A DNA stretch of 43,699 bases from Symbiodinium natans (GCA_905221605.1 CAJNDS010000798.1:25001-68699); one strand, 5' to 3'; counted from the first letter of the stretch, positions 1 to 12,275 are shown. The notes: generated by a model not told the origin, from the sequence alone. Program-made: numbers and translations.

Positions 1-182
1 TTAAGGGTACTTCGGGTGGGCATCTTTGCAGGAAATTGCTGGGCGTGCCCAGCTCATAGTACCAGCCACTCAGAAAGGTCTTTGTTAGCATGGGCGTTCT
101 GAGGGCCTCCCATGCCCCCAGCTAGTTGTATAACTGCACTGGGACGCACTGCATCAAGCCTACCCTGAGAGTCAGGTTTAAT

Positions 183-262
183 ACACACCCACACACCCAC
201 ATCACACCCACATCACACCCACATCACACCCACACCACACCCACACCACACCCACGCGCGCA
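183..262. repeat. CACACC/CATCACACC microsatellite
   Basis: Iterated CACACCCACA and CATCACACCC words, followed by a short CGCGCG/CACGCG patch to about 270. The His/Thr/Pro-rich frame crossing it is only a translation of the repeat. Confidence 0.85.
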
Positions 263-438
263 CGCGCGCACTTGCACACATGTGCACATACGAAGCAGCA
301 ACCTGCCAACTGAGATGCGGCGTTTCCAAAGCATGCACCCGCAGTTGGGGGTGGCAACAAATCAGACACGAGAACGGCACACTCGAAGTGTTGCAGGTCT
401 CGCCTGCCGATGGTTGCAGCCCAAGAAGCAACTCTCAC

Positions 439-476
439 AACCCTAAACCCTAAGCCCTAAACCCTAAACCCTAAAT
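439..476. repeat. Interstitial telomere-like CCCTAAA run
   Basis: About five imperfect CCCTAAA units in a row, with degenerate copies nearby at 484-490, 508-520 and 672-692. The unit is the plant/dinoflagellate-type telomere heptamer. The runs are too short and internal to be a chromosome end. Confidence 0.8.
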
Positions 477-807
477 ACCCGAAACCCTAAATGCAGTGCA
501 ACCCCAAACCCGAAACCACACAGAAAGCCGAGAGCACAGATGAGTTCCCAGGCTGTGGAGGCCATCGGCCCACTTTACCTCCAGATGGCCAATGGCACCA
601 ATCCAGGTGCTCTGATGTAGCTGCCGTCGTTTGCACAGGAACCCCAAGTACAGCACTTGGAATATTTGGAACCCGAAACCCTAAACCCTAAATCTCAGGG
701 GCCCATCGAAAGCCCCCAAGCAAACGCAGCCAGGAAGCGAGGGAAGCTGGGACCGATTCAGTTCCGTCGAAACCTTCGCCACAAGCCTCGCGACGAGAAA
801 GAGATCA

Positions 808-859
808 GGGTTTAGGGTTTTGGGTTTTGGGTTTTGGGGGGGGGGGGGGGGGGGGGAGG
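808..859. repeat. TTTAGGG run grading into poly-G
   Basis: TTTAGGG, then three GGGTTTT units, then about twenty consecutive G. It is in the opposite orientation to the CCCTAAA runs 130-370 bp to the left. Homopolymer length may be inexact in the assembly. Confidence 0.8.
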
Positions 860-1137
860 GCTGCTGAACGTTTAGGGTTGCTGCTTGTTTCCCTCAGGCT
901 CTGCTGCAGCGTCCGAGGCTGGACAGAGTGCGACAAGCTGACATGCATATTATTTTGAACTGTGTGATACTAAGTAGCGCGGCTGGTGTTGTGGTTTTGC
1001 TCAGGTTGTTGTGGTCCACAGCGACGGTGCTGCCCTGCGAGGCTGGCTGGCTCGTGCTTGGTATTTCAACGCAGGCTACCTCTTGCTGTTTATCAGCTAC
1101 TCTCACTTATCTCTGTTACTTTTGCTCGCTCTCTTTG

Positions 1138-1175
1138 TCTCTCTCTCTCTCTCTCTCTCCCTCTCTCCCTCTCTG
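1138..1175. repeat. CT microsatellite
   Basis: Uninterrupted CT dinucleotides turning into CCCTCT units. Ser/Leu-rich frames across it are translations of the repeat. Confidence 0.85.
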
Positions 1176-2928
1176 TACCTTCCTCCTCGCCCTTCCCTGC
1201 CTCCGAGCCCCCTCCCTCTCCGTTTTAATTTTGCTAGTGCGAAGAGGTGAGGGGTTACCTACTCCATCTGTGCCTGCTTGTCTCTGTCTGTGGAGGTGTG
1301 CCTGAGCATCCAGATCTGTTGCTCTGCATAGTTTAGCTCTCGAATTGACAACGTCCACAGCTGCGCGCCCTCGTTAGCACAATGCCTTCTTCTAAGACGC
1401 TCTCAAGAAATACATGGCACAGCAGAACGAAAAATGGTTGCCAGGCAGCCCAACAGAGGTGTCGGCTGAAGGGGCTGATTTGATGGTAGTAAACGGCTTT
1501 GGATGACGACGATGATGGCGATGAGGACGAGCAGGAGTAGGAGGAGGTGGAGATAGGCGAGGAGGAGGTGGGAGGTGGCGACGAGTACATCAACCCAACA
1601 GCGGGCACACTAGCTCGCAGTTCCATGTGAGGCTCACACCAACGGTTCGGCCAGACATGGGGGGGGGGTTAGATTGAGGAGGTTTTGGAACAGGAAACCG
1701 AGAAACTGGTCTCATTCTGGCTCAGGAGATGCAGGATATCCGGACGTCTTCGATGATGAAGACCCTCTAGGCCTTGGTGCTACAAACCACACAGTTTGGC
1801 TCATTTTGGGTCTGAGTCGAGAGATGGTGCGCATCTTTGCAGGTCCCAGACTTTGGGCCGAGGCCAGTGATGCTTTGCCGTTAATTTATGGGGTTCCCAT
1901 GGCCCATCGCAGGATCCTTTGCTAGACTTTGGATTGGAACCAACTTGGCCCCCACGGCCCTCGCGAAGCTCTGCGGTTTCTTCCCATCATTCCCTTGAAG
2001 GCCCCTGCAAGGGTATGCCACAGAGCTTGACTGACACTCTGGGAGCACGCCCCCATCTTCCCAAGAGTGTCCTCTGTCAGGAACTGCTGGACTGGGTGTC
2101 CTTGGCCAACCCTTTTCACGAGGTGCCTCCCAGCAATAGCTTGCGAACTGCCAAGGGTTCGCACGGACGCACAGGCACAACTCACAAGTCGCGTTTGTGC
2201 TAGCCAGGTTGCTTCGACATGGCTTATGGAGAGTATGGCTTCAATGCCCTTCACGAGGCAGACCAAGACTAGCGCAGCAGAGTGCAACTGTGTACATGCC
2301 TTCTGTCCGAGGCAGACTCTGAAGGCCTGGAGACTCCAAAGAAAGTCGTGAATCCGGAGGCCAAGTCAGGGCGGTCAACATACTTTCTTCCGTTATGGCT
2401 GGTGAAAGCTTTGGACGCGCTCTAAGCAAATCAGAAACCTCCGAACAACAGGAGAAAAGCATGAATCAGAGACAGCACGCGAGAAAACAGCACGTCCATG
2501 CTACCAGAGCACCCATCGCTTGAGCGTCCATAGCCGAGATACGTATATATAAGCACACTACCAGGACGGGGGGGGCGGGGGGCGGGGGTACTGGTGTAAA
2601 GTCGATGTAAAGTCGCATCGTATTGTTCGTTTGTGGAAATCGCCAGACATTGGGGGCAAGCATTCACAGAAGTCATGACGGAACAGCAGTTCAGGAGAAC
2701 CGAGGCTTGGCATCGTAGTTCAAAGGAGCCGATGCTTTGGAAACCAAACTTCGTACTTGGCAAGTTTAGTACCGGAATCGCTGGTTTCCGGGCCTCTTCG
2801 GGTTCGGCATCTTCCATGGTGTACAAGTCACAAGTTCATGGATTGGGGATTGGCTTCATGCAGGCGGCAGCTAGCTTGCGTGGAATCATGCGCTCGCTTG
2901 CACTTGGGCCATCAAGCGTTTCCCGAAC

Positions 2929-3093
2929 TTTTTTTTTTTGGGGGGGGGGAGGGGGGGGGGGGGAGGGGGGGGGGGAGGGGGGGGGGGGGAGGGGGGGGGG
3001 GAGGGGGGGGGGGAGGGGGGGGGGGAGGGGGGGGGGGGAGGGGGGGGGGGGGGAGGGGGGGGGGGGAGGGGGGGGGGGGAGGGGGGGGGGGGA
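2929..3093. repeat. Poly-T then (G8-13 A)n tract
   Basis: Ten or more T followed by about 155 bp of pure G runs broken by single A roughly every 9-14 bases. It is homopurine on the plus strand and can form G-quadruplex or triplex. Gly/Arg/Glu-rich plus frames and Pro/Ser-rich minus frames here are artefacts of composition. Confidence 0.9.
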
Positions 3094-3435
3094 GCCCGAG
3101 TGCATGGGGATTTGTAACTATGCGTAATCACATTTTCGCCTGCGCGTGGAGTCTGATGTGTTCGTTTTTGCAATCAGTCGCAACATTGTGCGAGCATGTG
3201 TACTGGACTGGGCGTTGAGAAGTGTACATTGTGTACATTTACAGTGTACATGCGATGCCACTTCGCGAGGAATGATGTGACTCAACGGCGCACCCCTCGT
3301 AGCACAGACTTTCCATTTCAGTTCTGGTTTTTGACTCGGCCGTTCTGGGTTTCCGATTTTTTGGTTTGATTTCATCCGTTTTGCGCTTGCGCGCGCCGCC
3401 TCGGCAGCCGGGCCGGCCAGGGAGTTTCGCAAAAA

Positions 3436-3530
3436 AGGGGGGGGGGGGGTGGGGTGGGGGGTGGGTGGGGGGGGGGGGGTGGGGGGGGGTGGGTGGGGGG
3501 GGGGGTGGGGAGGGTGGGGGTTTTGAGGCA
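3436..3530. repeat. G-run tract broken by T
   Basis: Runs of G interrupted by single T, the same style as 16467-17755. Flanking sequence is ordinary. No gene. Confidence 0.85.
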
Positions 3531-5049
3531 CTCCCCCTGTAGAGCCACCGACAGCCGACTGGCGGCACCCTCCACGGCATCGGTTTGCAGCTCCTCCAAG
3601 CGAATGGGGGGGGTCCCACAGGGCGGGGCGGGGGGGGGGGGGCGTCAGAAAATTTTGCATGGGGGAAGGGTTGGGTTAGGGGGAAGGAGGCCCGATCCGG
3701 GTCTGCTTGTTCCAGACGCTTCTCGGCAGGAAGCCGAGGCGAATTCTGAAGACTTTTGCCAGGGCTAGCCGCAGTGCTGATGGAAGCTGTGTCAACCCGA
3801 AATTCTGAATCCTAAGCCCTACACGGTTGGGCTGTGTGGGTGGCAAAGACGGTTGGGCTTCAAAGCGAAGCTACTGCGGGACCCTCCACACTGCAAACGT
3901 TTAAATCCGCCAGGGTGCCGAAATCCTAATCCCCAAATCCTACCAGTTAGGAGTAGGCGTGAGAGTCGAGAACCCTAGCGTTTGCTAGATGGGTGAACGG
4001 TAAGATTATACGGTACGTGCTTATATGTATGTATGTACATTTATTTTTAGTTAGGGTATGTACACTAAGGGTCCATACACTTACGCATGTATATGTACAC
4101 ATGTTATCTTTGTTGATTTTATTGCGCGTATGGTCCTGAACTTTCCTTGGGCCCGAAAGTTAGTCACCTGTCGGCTTGGTTCCAAGACAATGATGATGCC
4201 CATGTTTTTCATCCAGCTTGCAGAGGTGCTGCTTGCAAGAGAGGCCTGGGAACCTTCTGATGCAAACTGCTGCAGTGCACCTGCCACTTCCTGCAATCTC
4301 AAAGGCAATCTGTGTAGCTAGCTCTTGAAGCACATACATATATGTGTCCCCATATTTCTTCATAGCTGTTTTTTGAAACAAAAATATGTATATATGTAAT
4401 TCTACCTATATGTGCATCAATTTGTGTACATATGCCTTCAATATCTGCAACAGAGCCCTGCGCCTTCGAGGTCGCAGCAGCTGGCAATGGCCTGGGTGGG
4501 CTCACAACTGCCATGGTTCTCCCGGCTCTTTTCAGCAAGCTGCTTCACGCTTACTTTGTGTACCTGGTTGCTTTTTGTCAGCAATGAGGCGCAAGAGTTG
4601 CAGCAAGCGCATGCCAGATACGGAATGTGCCGAGCAAGTACACGCAGCAGAAGCTCATGAGCCCCTTGCCTGCACCATATAATCAGCAACGTTGCTGTTT
4701 GCATCGCTCAAGTTGATTTTGGGGTCCTTTTCATATTAGGAGGATTACCCCAAAGCTGTCCCTCAAAACGAATCCTGACCAAATTGGATTGTTAGATGCC
4801 TCAAGTGTGGTCTTCGTCAGGTTGCCTCGCAAGCATCATAGCGCTTCGCAACTGAGGAGAAGTCAATGATATGGGCTTCTTTGGCCAGTCTCTTAGAATA
4901 ATGGGCTGTCCGGTTTCGCACGCAGCCGCATCTCACTGGTGGCCAATAAAAGCCAGTTGCTGAGGCTCATTTGACTTCTTCTACCTTCCAATGCAACCAC
5001 ACGGTCTGGGGCATGTTTTGCAAACTAGCGCGGTTTTTAGAGTCATCAT

Positions 5050-5252
5050 ATGTCTCATCTAGACGGCCGGTCAGGCAGGGGCAATCGTGGCTTTGCTTTT
5101 ATCAACTTCACTGCTTGGGAGGTCCGGGCCCAAAGCCTTGTCAATCGCGAGTCGCTGTGTAGTCGGAGTGGCGGCCTCAAAGACCTCCTCAGGTGGCCGA
5201 GCAGTTCTACAGGCGACTGCATGGCCAGTCGTCGGGACCTCGATCCCTGAGC
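5050..5252 (+). CDS. Mei2-like RRM fragment, two exons
   Basis: Part of an RNA-recognition motif of the Mei2-like type, a family of RNA-binding proteins that is expanded in dinoflagellates. The first exon carries a perfect RNP1 motif, RGFAFINF, at 5086-5109. A frame break follows, and the next helix of the fold (AEQFYRRLHGQ) appears in another frame from 5195. Removing 5122-5192 as a GT-AG intron (GAG|GTCCGG ... CTCAG|GTGGCC) joins them exactly as FTAWEVAEQFYRRLHGQSSG, the usual beta3-alpha2 sequence of this family. The frame has a stop just upstream (5038), so the N-terminal half of the RRM (RNP2) must lie in an earlier exon I could not find, or is lost. After about 5250 nothing further matches, so the end is arbitrary. 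It is a partial gene or pseudogene. Confidence 0.55.
5122..5192 (+). other. GT-AG intron in RRM gene (71 nt)
   Basis: Inferred from protein continuity: its removal restores the RRM reading frame without changing a residue. The acceptor AG is followed by G, as in dinoflagellate introns. Confidence 0.55.
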
Positions 5253-5259
5253 GACGTTC

Positions 5260-6240
5260 TTGTGGCTCTTTTGGATTCTACGGGACCCTCCTGGGACCCT
5301 CCTGAAGTGCTCGTCGCGCCCTCTGGCTCGCAACTGACGGGACGATGGAGCACGCACGCAAGCACGCTGCACGCCAGCACGTTCACAGTCGGAGTGCTGG
5401 ATCATCCAAGAAGCCGTTGGCCCCAGTTTCTGAAAGTTGGCTTTCCGAGGCTGCGACTGTCAGCTCCAGATGCTCCAACCTCCATTATGTTGCAACCTGA
5501 ACTCTTCCTCAGGGTTGATTGAGTGTCTCTTTCCTGGCGACGCACTGTGGCATGAAAGACGTACCCAAAGCGCCGGCATGCTTTGTGACGGAGGCCGGCA
5601 GACCTTCAGGGCTTCGACAACAATGACTCCGGCTTAATCTTGTTCAGCCATCTCTTTCACCACTGCACGGCGCTGTCCAGTTCCATTCTTTTCTAGACGA
5701 AGGCTGAGCACTATGCCAACATGCGGCTCAGTCGAAGTGGCAGGCACCAGCCGGGGAGCAGTGGAAGCCCACTTCTGCAGCTTGCAATGTATCGCAGACG
5801 AAGCTGTGAAAGCACAGACATCAACAAGAGGTCTGGGCATGAAGTTGTGGAGTTGCACCGAGTTGAGAAGTTGCACATCTCTGTATTTTTCTTCGATCCA
5901 AGTTCCCCTCTTCGAAGTCGCAGAGTCGCTTCGGATACTCCTCCTGTGGGGAAAGGTGGCCTCTTGGCCCTTGAGTGCCCTCTAGGTGCATATGGGTACT
6001 CCAGACTTAGTTTGAGTATGTGCTTTCTTAAACCGAAATTCGTTGTCGGACTCTGTTGTTTCTATATAACGAGACTTTAGGCTCTGTTGTGCTTCGTGCT
6101 AAACATTTTTCTCAAGCAATCAAACCGACCTTCACCCGAAAAGCAAAACCTCAAAACATGAGTTGCTTCGGATTTGTTTTCTCTAATATATTGTCTTGGA
6201 TCTCGCCCCCCCCCCCCCCAAAAAAATAAGAAACGCAGGA
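5260..6240. other. No recognisable gene
   Basis: Ordinary mixed-composition sequence. Short open frames on both strands, none with a domain I recognise. A C-run followed by an A-run lies at 6207-6226. Further exons of the RRM gene could be hidden here. Confidence 0.5.
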
Positions 6241-7430
6241 ATAAAACCAATGAATACTGACTATAGTGCTTCTACTGGATTTAACGAGCATAGTATACTT
6301 GGCTTAAAAGCCCTAGAATCAGTGCTGTATCTAGTGCATTGTCTTGGGATTCCCCCCTCCATAAGCAGCGTAGAGCCTGACATGTTGTCCTGGTTTTTCG
6401 GGTGATGTAAAGAATGAAAATAGCAGAATTAATCAACTGACTACAAATAGTACACCTACCTGGGTTAAATAATCTGCAAAAGCAACACAACTGGTACAAT
6501 GACGAATACAATGAGTATAGCGAACAGTACAGGCACAATGAATATAGTGGATATAGCGAAGATAAAACAAACTTCAGTATACTGACTGTAATGAATGGCA
6601 ATGAATAGACTGAATATATACTGAAGACGATGACAACTTTGAATACTAGGGTCATAAGGTTAACCTTAAGCCTGAATATAGTGGCTATTTTGAACAAATG
6701 AACGTGATATAACAAGCTTAATTCTCATAGTTGACATGAATTGGATTATCGATCTTAGATACACTAAATGTATTAATTGTATCATCCCTATCAATTATAT
6801 CAGTTATACCGTTTGTAAGAATTAGAGTCACTAGTACGGAAGTTCTACTAGTTGTATGAGTAGGGTCAGGAGGATAAATCGAACACTGAAAAGAGGGCTA
6901 TGTTGAACATACTGAACATGACATAAGGAGCGCAATGCCGTGTATTCATGCCCATGGTTACGTTAGCTGTATTATCATACTTCTGAATTGTAGCCATTCT
7001 ATCAATTTTACCATCAGCGCGTATATTCGCTATAGTACATACATTAGACTAATGACAAGACCTGTATTAATTCTTTTAAGTATGAGAATATATTAAAATG
7101 CTAATTACGTGTTTGCACTCGATGAATTGCGTTAACGTTTGCTATATTCGATACATATTTACAGTACGTACTTTAAATACATTAGGCAAGTTAACAATAA
7201 ACTGTGTTGCATCAGTGTTACTTTGTTATTGCTACTTTGTCAGTTCTTGCGCACTATAGTGCCTTTAGTGGATTATTTCTGTTCATGACTTTAGATGTAA
7301 TAGTAGGGTCCATCAAACAGTTGTCCTGGTGCCACACAACAAATGGGCGCCGATGTTTCAATGTGCGATACGTGACATACAGTTCAGAAACAACACTTAA
7401 AAACTGACAACAGAGAAACTGTTGGTTTTG
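6240..7430. other. AT-rich island with TATAGTG-like motifs
   Basis: Sharply more AT-rich than the flanks and without coding frames. Words of the form (A/C)TATAG(T/C)(G/A) recur, for example near 6262, 6510, 6548, 6556, 6677, 7031 and 7256, the last inside a short palindrome GCACTATAGTGC. It could be an old organelle-derived or transposon-derived insertion; nothing in it identifies the source. Confidence 0.5.
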
Positions 7431-7555
7431 TAGTGGCGTTACTGGCACAGCCCCTTACAACAGGGCATAGTCTCACTGCATTTTACCGAGCAAAAACCAC
7501 ATGTTCAGAGAAAAACCGTAACAAAACCAATGTTGCGGATCTGGGGAAGGGGAGA

Positions 7556-7632
7556 ATATATATATATATATATATATATCATATATACCATATATATATA
7601 TATATGCATATGTACATGTATGTATGTAATGC
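7556..7632. repeat. TA microsatellite
   Basis: TA dinucleotides with a few interruptions, ending in TATG/TGTA units. The Tyr/Ile-rich frames crossing it are not genes. Confidence 0.85.
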
Positions 7633-7639
7633 ATGTAAC

Positions 7640-8925
7640 ACTCTTTACGATACTCTTTGAGGTCTTCCAAGGACAGCAAAAAAGGGTTCACAGACGTAGG
7701 CAAGGTCAACTGACCGATGCATGCACCTCGTGCACGTTCCCACACGTTCCTGCGGATTCTTGGCTTTGGCCCCTGGAAGACGAGTACTGACCTAGCCGCC
7801 CATGCCCACGGAACGGGAGACTCTCGATGGGTGGGCCAGACACGGGAAGACCAGAATGCAGAGTGGCAAAGATTTCTTGGACTGGGACTTCGTCTCCTGA
7901 CTTCTCTTCCTCGATGCAACTCCCTGAGAACAAGTGCACTACCCCCCTGATAGCACAAAATGGGGACCCTTATGCTACGTCGAGGCAAAGCCTTTCGTTA
8001 CGGGGGAATTGGCTGTCAGGGACCACTCGGTGTTCCTTAACCCTGCGCGTGGAGAATTGGCACCCCGTATTGAGGGGTACCCCCCCCTATAAACCCTCGG
8101 TCTTGTGCCAGGCGCCCGCTACAACATGGCCGGGCGCTTTTCTTCAGGCCCCTGCCGGAGCACCTCCACAAACTGGAAGGTACCGCCCTCAGATGATCTC
8201 TCTGCCTGCACAGAGAAGATCCGAGAGTCACTCTTTTTGGTACTCAGGATCAGCGGCGAAGGTTGTCAGTCACGAGGAAGCCGGGAAAAGGCATGCGGGA
8301 AGAAGAACGGCTAGCTGGTCGTAGCTGGTCGTCTTCGGGGAGGGTGCCTGGAAGGTACCCAAATCAAAAGATCTCCAAGGACTGTAAGCTGGCCAGCTAC
8401 CAAACACACCGGGCCAGCTAGCTGCTGAGTTCGGCGTTGGCGTGGCTTGTCGGCGTGTGAACTTGTGAAGGAAGAACCTCGAGCTCGGCGTTTCTGCGCA
8501 TATTGTGGCATGCGGCTCAGTCTGAACGGGATGTTTACATCACGAACTGTCATGCTTCGTCATGCTAGGCAAGCCCATGCCAGCCGATCATATCTATTGC
8601 GGTCAGTGTGGCAAAAGGGCAGGGCGCTCGGGAACTTGTGTTGGCTACATCGCGCATTGCGTGACATCTTTCAGGCTGCAGATGGCCTGTGTGCTCCACA
8701 AACAACCTGCTGAGCGTTTATAACATTTCTAATTTGCTTACGGCGTGGGCCTCTTTAATCAAGGGTCTCGGTTCGAGGCATTCTTGGGTATTTACAACTA
8801 TTTCCTTCTAATTCGGTCGTTTTGCGAGCTCTGGTCGAGGGAGCACCTATTGCCCGGAACACCCATGCCCCGCTACATGTCCAGGCACTGTAATACTGCC
8901 ATGGGGCTCGGTCGCGGAGACAGAT
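7640..8925. other. No recognisable gene
   Basis: Mixed composition. The longest frame (7827-8324, plus) has no domain I recognise, and overlapping antisense frames are equally open. Nothing else is supported. Confidence 0.4.
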
Positions 8926-9012
8926 AGATATAGATGTAGATGTAGATGTAGAAGTAGATGTATATATATATATATATATTTCTATATTTCTATATATATA
9001 TAGAGAGAGAGA
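8926..9012. repeat. GATGTA / TA / GA compound microsatellite
   Basis: Six-base GATGTA-like units, then TATATA, then GAGAGA. The TA/GA part is at the left edge of the large inverted repeat and is matched by CT/TA repeats at its right edge near 11651-11681. Confidence 0.8.
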
Positions 9013-9458
9013 GAGTTTAATGGCGAGAGATTATAAGAGGCAATGGATGCTTCCACGAGAAACTGTTGTTCGGCTGGAAAATCATTTCCCTGTGGAGGCT
9101 CCCAAGGAACGGTGATTGGTGAAGAGCCCACTTGTATAAATAGATATCCTCCTTAAAGGATTCTTTTTCTGCCATAATCATTGTGATGGTTCATGTGTAA
9201 ACATAGATATACAGTAGTATATAGGTTGCTGAACCAAAACCCGGTTCCGCGCACAAACCGATTTTCTATGTGAAAACAGGTTTGGTGTTGAGCCAAAAAC
9301 CGGTTCCATACTGTGAAAACCAGTTTCGCGCAGTGATTCAAAGGCGAAACCAGTTTTCCTGTGGAACCAGCTTTGGTTTAACCAAGCTTGTTTTGTATTT
9401 GTGGGATTTGTATCCACCTACAAACCATTTCCAAACAACTTTCTGGTACTCGCGATAC

Positions 9459-9490
<32 letters not shown>

Positions 9491-9848
9491 ATGTGTGTGT
9501 AGGTGTAGGTGTATGTGTAGATGTAGATGTAGATGTAGATGTATATGTATATTTACGTTGGAAACACACACACACAGGTATACATATGTATATATATATA
9601 ATATGTATGTGTATGTACATGTCCGTGCATGCCTGAGATTCTACATGTTGACAGGTTGTTTGTACCTTCATCCTTGACAAAACAACCGATTTCAAACAAA
9701 CGTGCTATTTGCATGCTTTGCGCGAGGATATCTGTATATGTGTACTATATGTAAAAATTATGCATTTCGACATCTATATCTATACGCATAATAAGTGTGT
9801 GTATCTCTGGGCTTCTACAGATAGATACATACATGTATATATATATAT

Positions 9849-9893
<45 letters not shown>

Positions 9894-10711
9894 AAGATAA
9901 GGATGTTGTGCTTCCACCAGTGTTCATCCACTTTTGCTTAAGGCTTGCAGGACATCGAGAGCTTTGGGGGTGTTCATATTGAGGGTGTAGGGTATTTAGG
10001 GTTTCAGGCCATTGAAAATCCAGAGTAAGGGAATGCGGGTGTACGGCAGCTAGGATTTTAGGGCAAGAAAACGTTGTTCGTAACCACCCTTTTCGAGTCT
10101 GGGCAGTCTGGCTGATGAGTTTTGGGTATTGAAGGCCTCCGGGGCCCCCATGAGCCACCAAAAACATCTCATCAGACAGACTTGAAAAGGGTGGTCGTTT
10201 TCGCTGAAAACGACCACCCACTCAAGAAAAAACAGCCTGTCTGGTTCTTGAAAGGGCGGTCGTTTTCAGCGAAAACGACCACCCTTTTCAAGTCTGTCTG
10301 ACGAGTTTTTTCTGGTGGCTCATGGGTGCCCTTTAAAGGAAATGCGGAGGCATTACTGGTGCTGTGTTCTCACCTGTTGTCTGAAGCCGAAGAAAATAGT
10401 GACCACCCTTTTCAAGTCTGTCTGATGAGATTTTTTTGGTGGCTCATGGGCGCCCCGAGGCCTTCAATACCCAAAACTCATCAGCCAGACTGCCCAGACT
10501 CGAAAAGGGTGGTTACGAACAACATCGAACAACGTTTTTTGCCCTAAAATCCTAACTGCCGTAAACCCGCATTCCCTTACTCTGGATTTTCAATGGCCTG
10601 AAACCCTAAATACCCTACACCCTCAATATGAACACCCCCAAAGGTCTCGATGTCCTACAAGCCTTAAGCAAAAGTGGATCAACACTGGTGGAAGCACAAC
10701 ATCCTTATCTT

Positions 10712-10768
<57 letters not shown>

Positions 10769-11014
10769 ATATATATATATATATATGTATGTATCTATCT
10801 GTAGAAGCCCAGAGATACACACACTTATTATGCATATAGATATAGATGTCGAAATGCATAGTTTTTACATATAGTACACATATACAGATATCCTCGCGCA
10901 AAGCATGCAAATAGCACGTCTGTTTGAAATCGGTTGTTTTGTCAAGGATGAAGGTACAAACAACCTGTCAACATGTAGAATCTCAGGCATGCACGGACAT
11001 GTACATACACATAC

Positions 11015-11053
<39 letters not shown>

Positions 11054-11685
11054 GTATACCTGTGTGTGTGTGTGTTTCCAACGTAAATATACATATACAT
11101 CTACATCTACATCTACATCTACACATACACCTACACCTACACATACACACACATACACATACACATACACACACACATATATAAATATATATGTATCGCG
11201 AGTACCAGAAAGTTGTTTGGAAATGGTTTGTAGGTGGATACAAATCCCACAAATACAAAACAAGCTTGGTTAAACCAAAGCTGGTTCCACAGGAAAACTG
11301 GTTTCGCCTTTGAATCACTGCACGAAACTGGTTTTCACAGGGAAAACTGGTTCTTCTATGGAACCGGCTTTTGGCTCAACACCAAACCTGTTTTCACATA
11401 GAAAATCGGTTTGTGCGCGGAACCGGGTTTTGGTTCAGCAACCTATATACAACTGTATATCTATGTTTACACATGAACCATCACAATGATTATGGCAGAA
11501 AACGAATCCTTTAAGGAGGATATCTATTTATACAAGTGGACTCTTCACCAATCACCGTTCCTTGGGAGCCTCCACAGGGAAATGATTTTTCCTGCCGAAC
11601 AACAGTTTCTCGTGGAAGCATTCATTGCCTCTCAGAATCTCTCGCAATTAATCTCTCTCTCTCTCTATATATATATATATACAGA
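9005..11685. mobile_element. Large inverted repeat (fold-back element)
   Basis: The left arm (about 9005-10190) is repeated as its reverse complement in the right arm (about 10390-11685). Examples: 9121-9190 pairs with 11475-11546; 9235-9450 with about 11195-11445; 9960-10015 with 10590-10645; 10080-10185 with 10400-10515. Identity is high by eye (mostly over 90%), with a roughly 20-bp insertion in the right arm near 11337-11358 and microsatellite length differences. The central 200 bp holds two smaller palindromes built on GGTGGTCGTTTTC and a third copy of the neighbouring module (about 10279-10331). Both arms contain CA/TG, TA and GA microsatellites and AACCGGTT-type words. There is no transposase or other coding capacity, so it is most like a non-autonomous fold-back transposon. 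A mis-assembled inverted read is less likely because the arms have diverged. Confidence 0.75.
9843..9895. repeat. GA microsatellite in left arm
   Basis: TA units then uninterrupted GA dinucleotides, mirrored as CT dinucleotides at 10713-10767 in the right arm. Confidence 0.85.
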
Positions 11686-11689
11686 TACA

Positions 11690-12030
11690 CATTCTTATGT
11701 GGCTCAGTGGTGGATGTGCGACCTTTTGCAAGGGGCGTCCCAAAAGCCCCTCTCAGAAGCCTTCAGGTCGCTTGATCTCGGTGCCAGGGCTTTAAGACAG
11801 GCTCACTAGAGACCAAATTGGTTGGAAATAGTTGGTTAAACAGTTTGGCAAGCCCTCTGCACCTACGACAGAGAGGCCCACGCCGTGAGTAATTTCTAAT
11901 TGCATACAGATCCCGCCGTTAGCGGGGTGGGGGGGAGGGGTACTCGGTAGTGGCGGTAGCATAAGTAGTAGTAGCAGTAGTCATAGCCGCCATAGTAGTT
12001 GTCACAGCAGTAGAGTAGTAGCATTGCATT
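11690..12030. other. No recognisable gene
   Basis: Unique sequence between the fold-back element and the TAG microsatellite. No domain seen. Confidence 0.5.
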
Positions 12031-12187
12031 ATTATGATTATTATTATTAGTAGCAGTAGCAGGAGCAGGAGTAGGAGTAGGAGTAGGAGTAGTAGTAGCA
12101 GTAGTAGCAGTAGTAGCAGGAGCAGCAGTAGCAGCAGTAGTAGCAGTAGTAGCAGCAGCAGTAGTCGTAGTCGTAGTAGTAGTAGTC

Positions 12188-12275
<88 letters not shown>

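Larger units (their letters stand above)
1..4970. other. Gene-free repeat-rich spacer
   Basis: I see no supportable gene here. Open frames are short, lack recognisable domains and mostly translate simple repeats. The stretch holds a CACACC-type microsatellite, several telomere-like runs, a CT tract, a GAT/GAG purine-rich patch near 1500-1580 and two long G-rich tracts (listed separately). Around 3790-3950 there are decayed CCTAAxCCC-like words. Around 4020-4420 the sequence is rich in TATG/TGTA words. Confidence 0.6.

Noticed and set aside
8447-8713. C2H2 zinc finger (CAYCGMRLS...RHARQAH)
   Set aside because: The spacing between the Cys and His pairs (18 residues) is too long for a classical finger and the frame has no ATG upstream of it.
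11366-11380. Relict spliced-leader sequence (TTTTGGCTCAA)
   Set aside because: It matches only about half of the dinoflagellate spliced leader, lies inside the fold-back element on both arms and precedes no gene.
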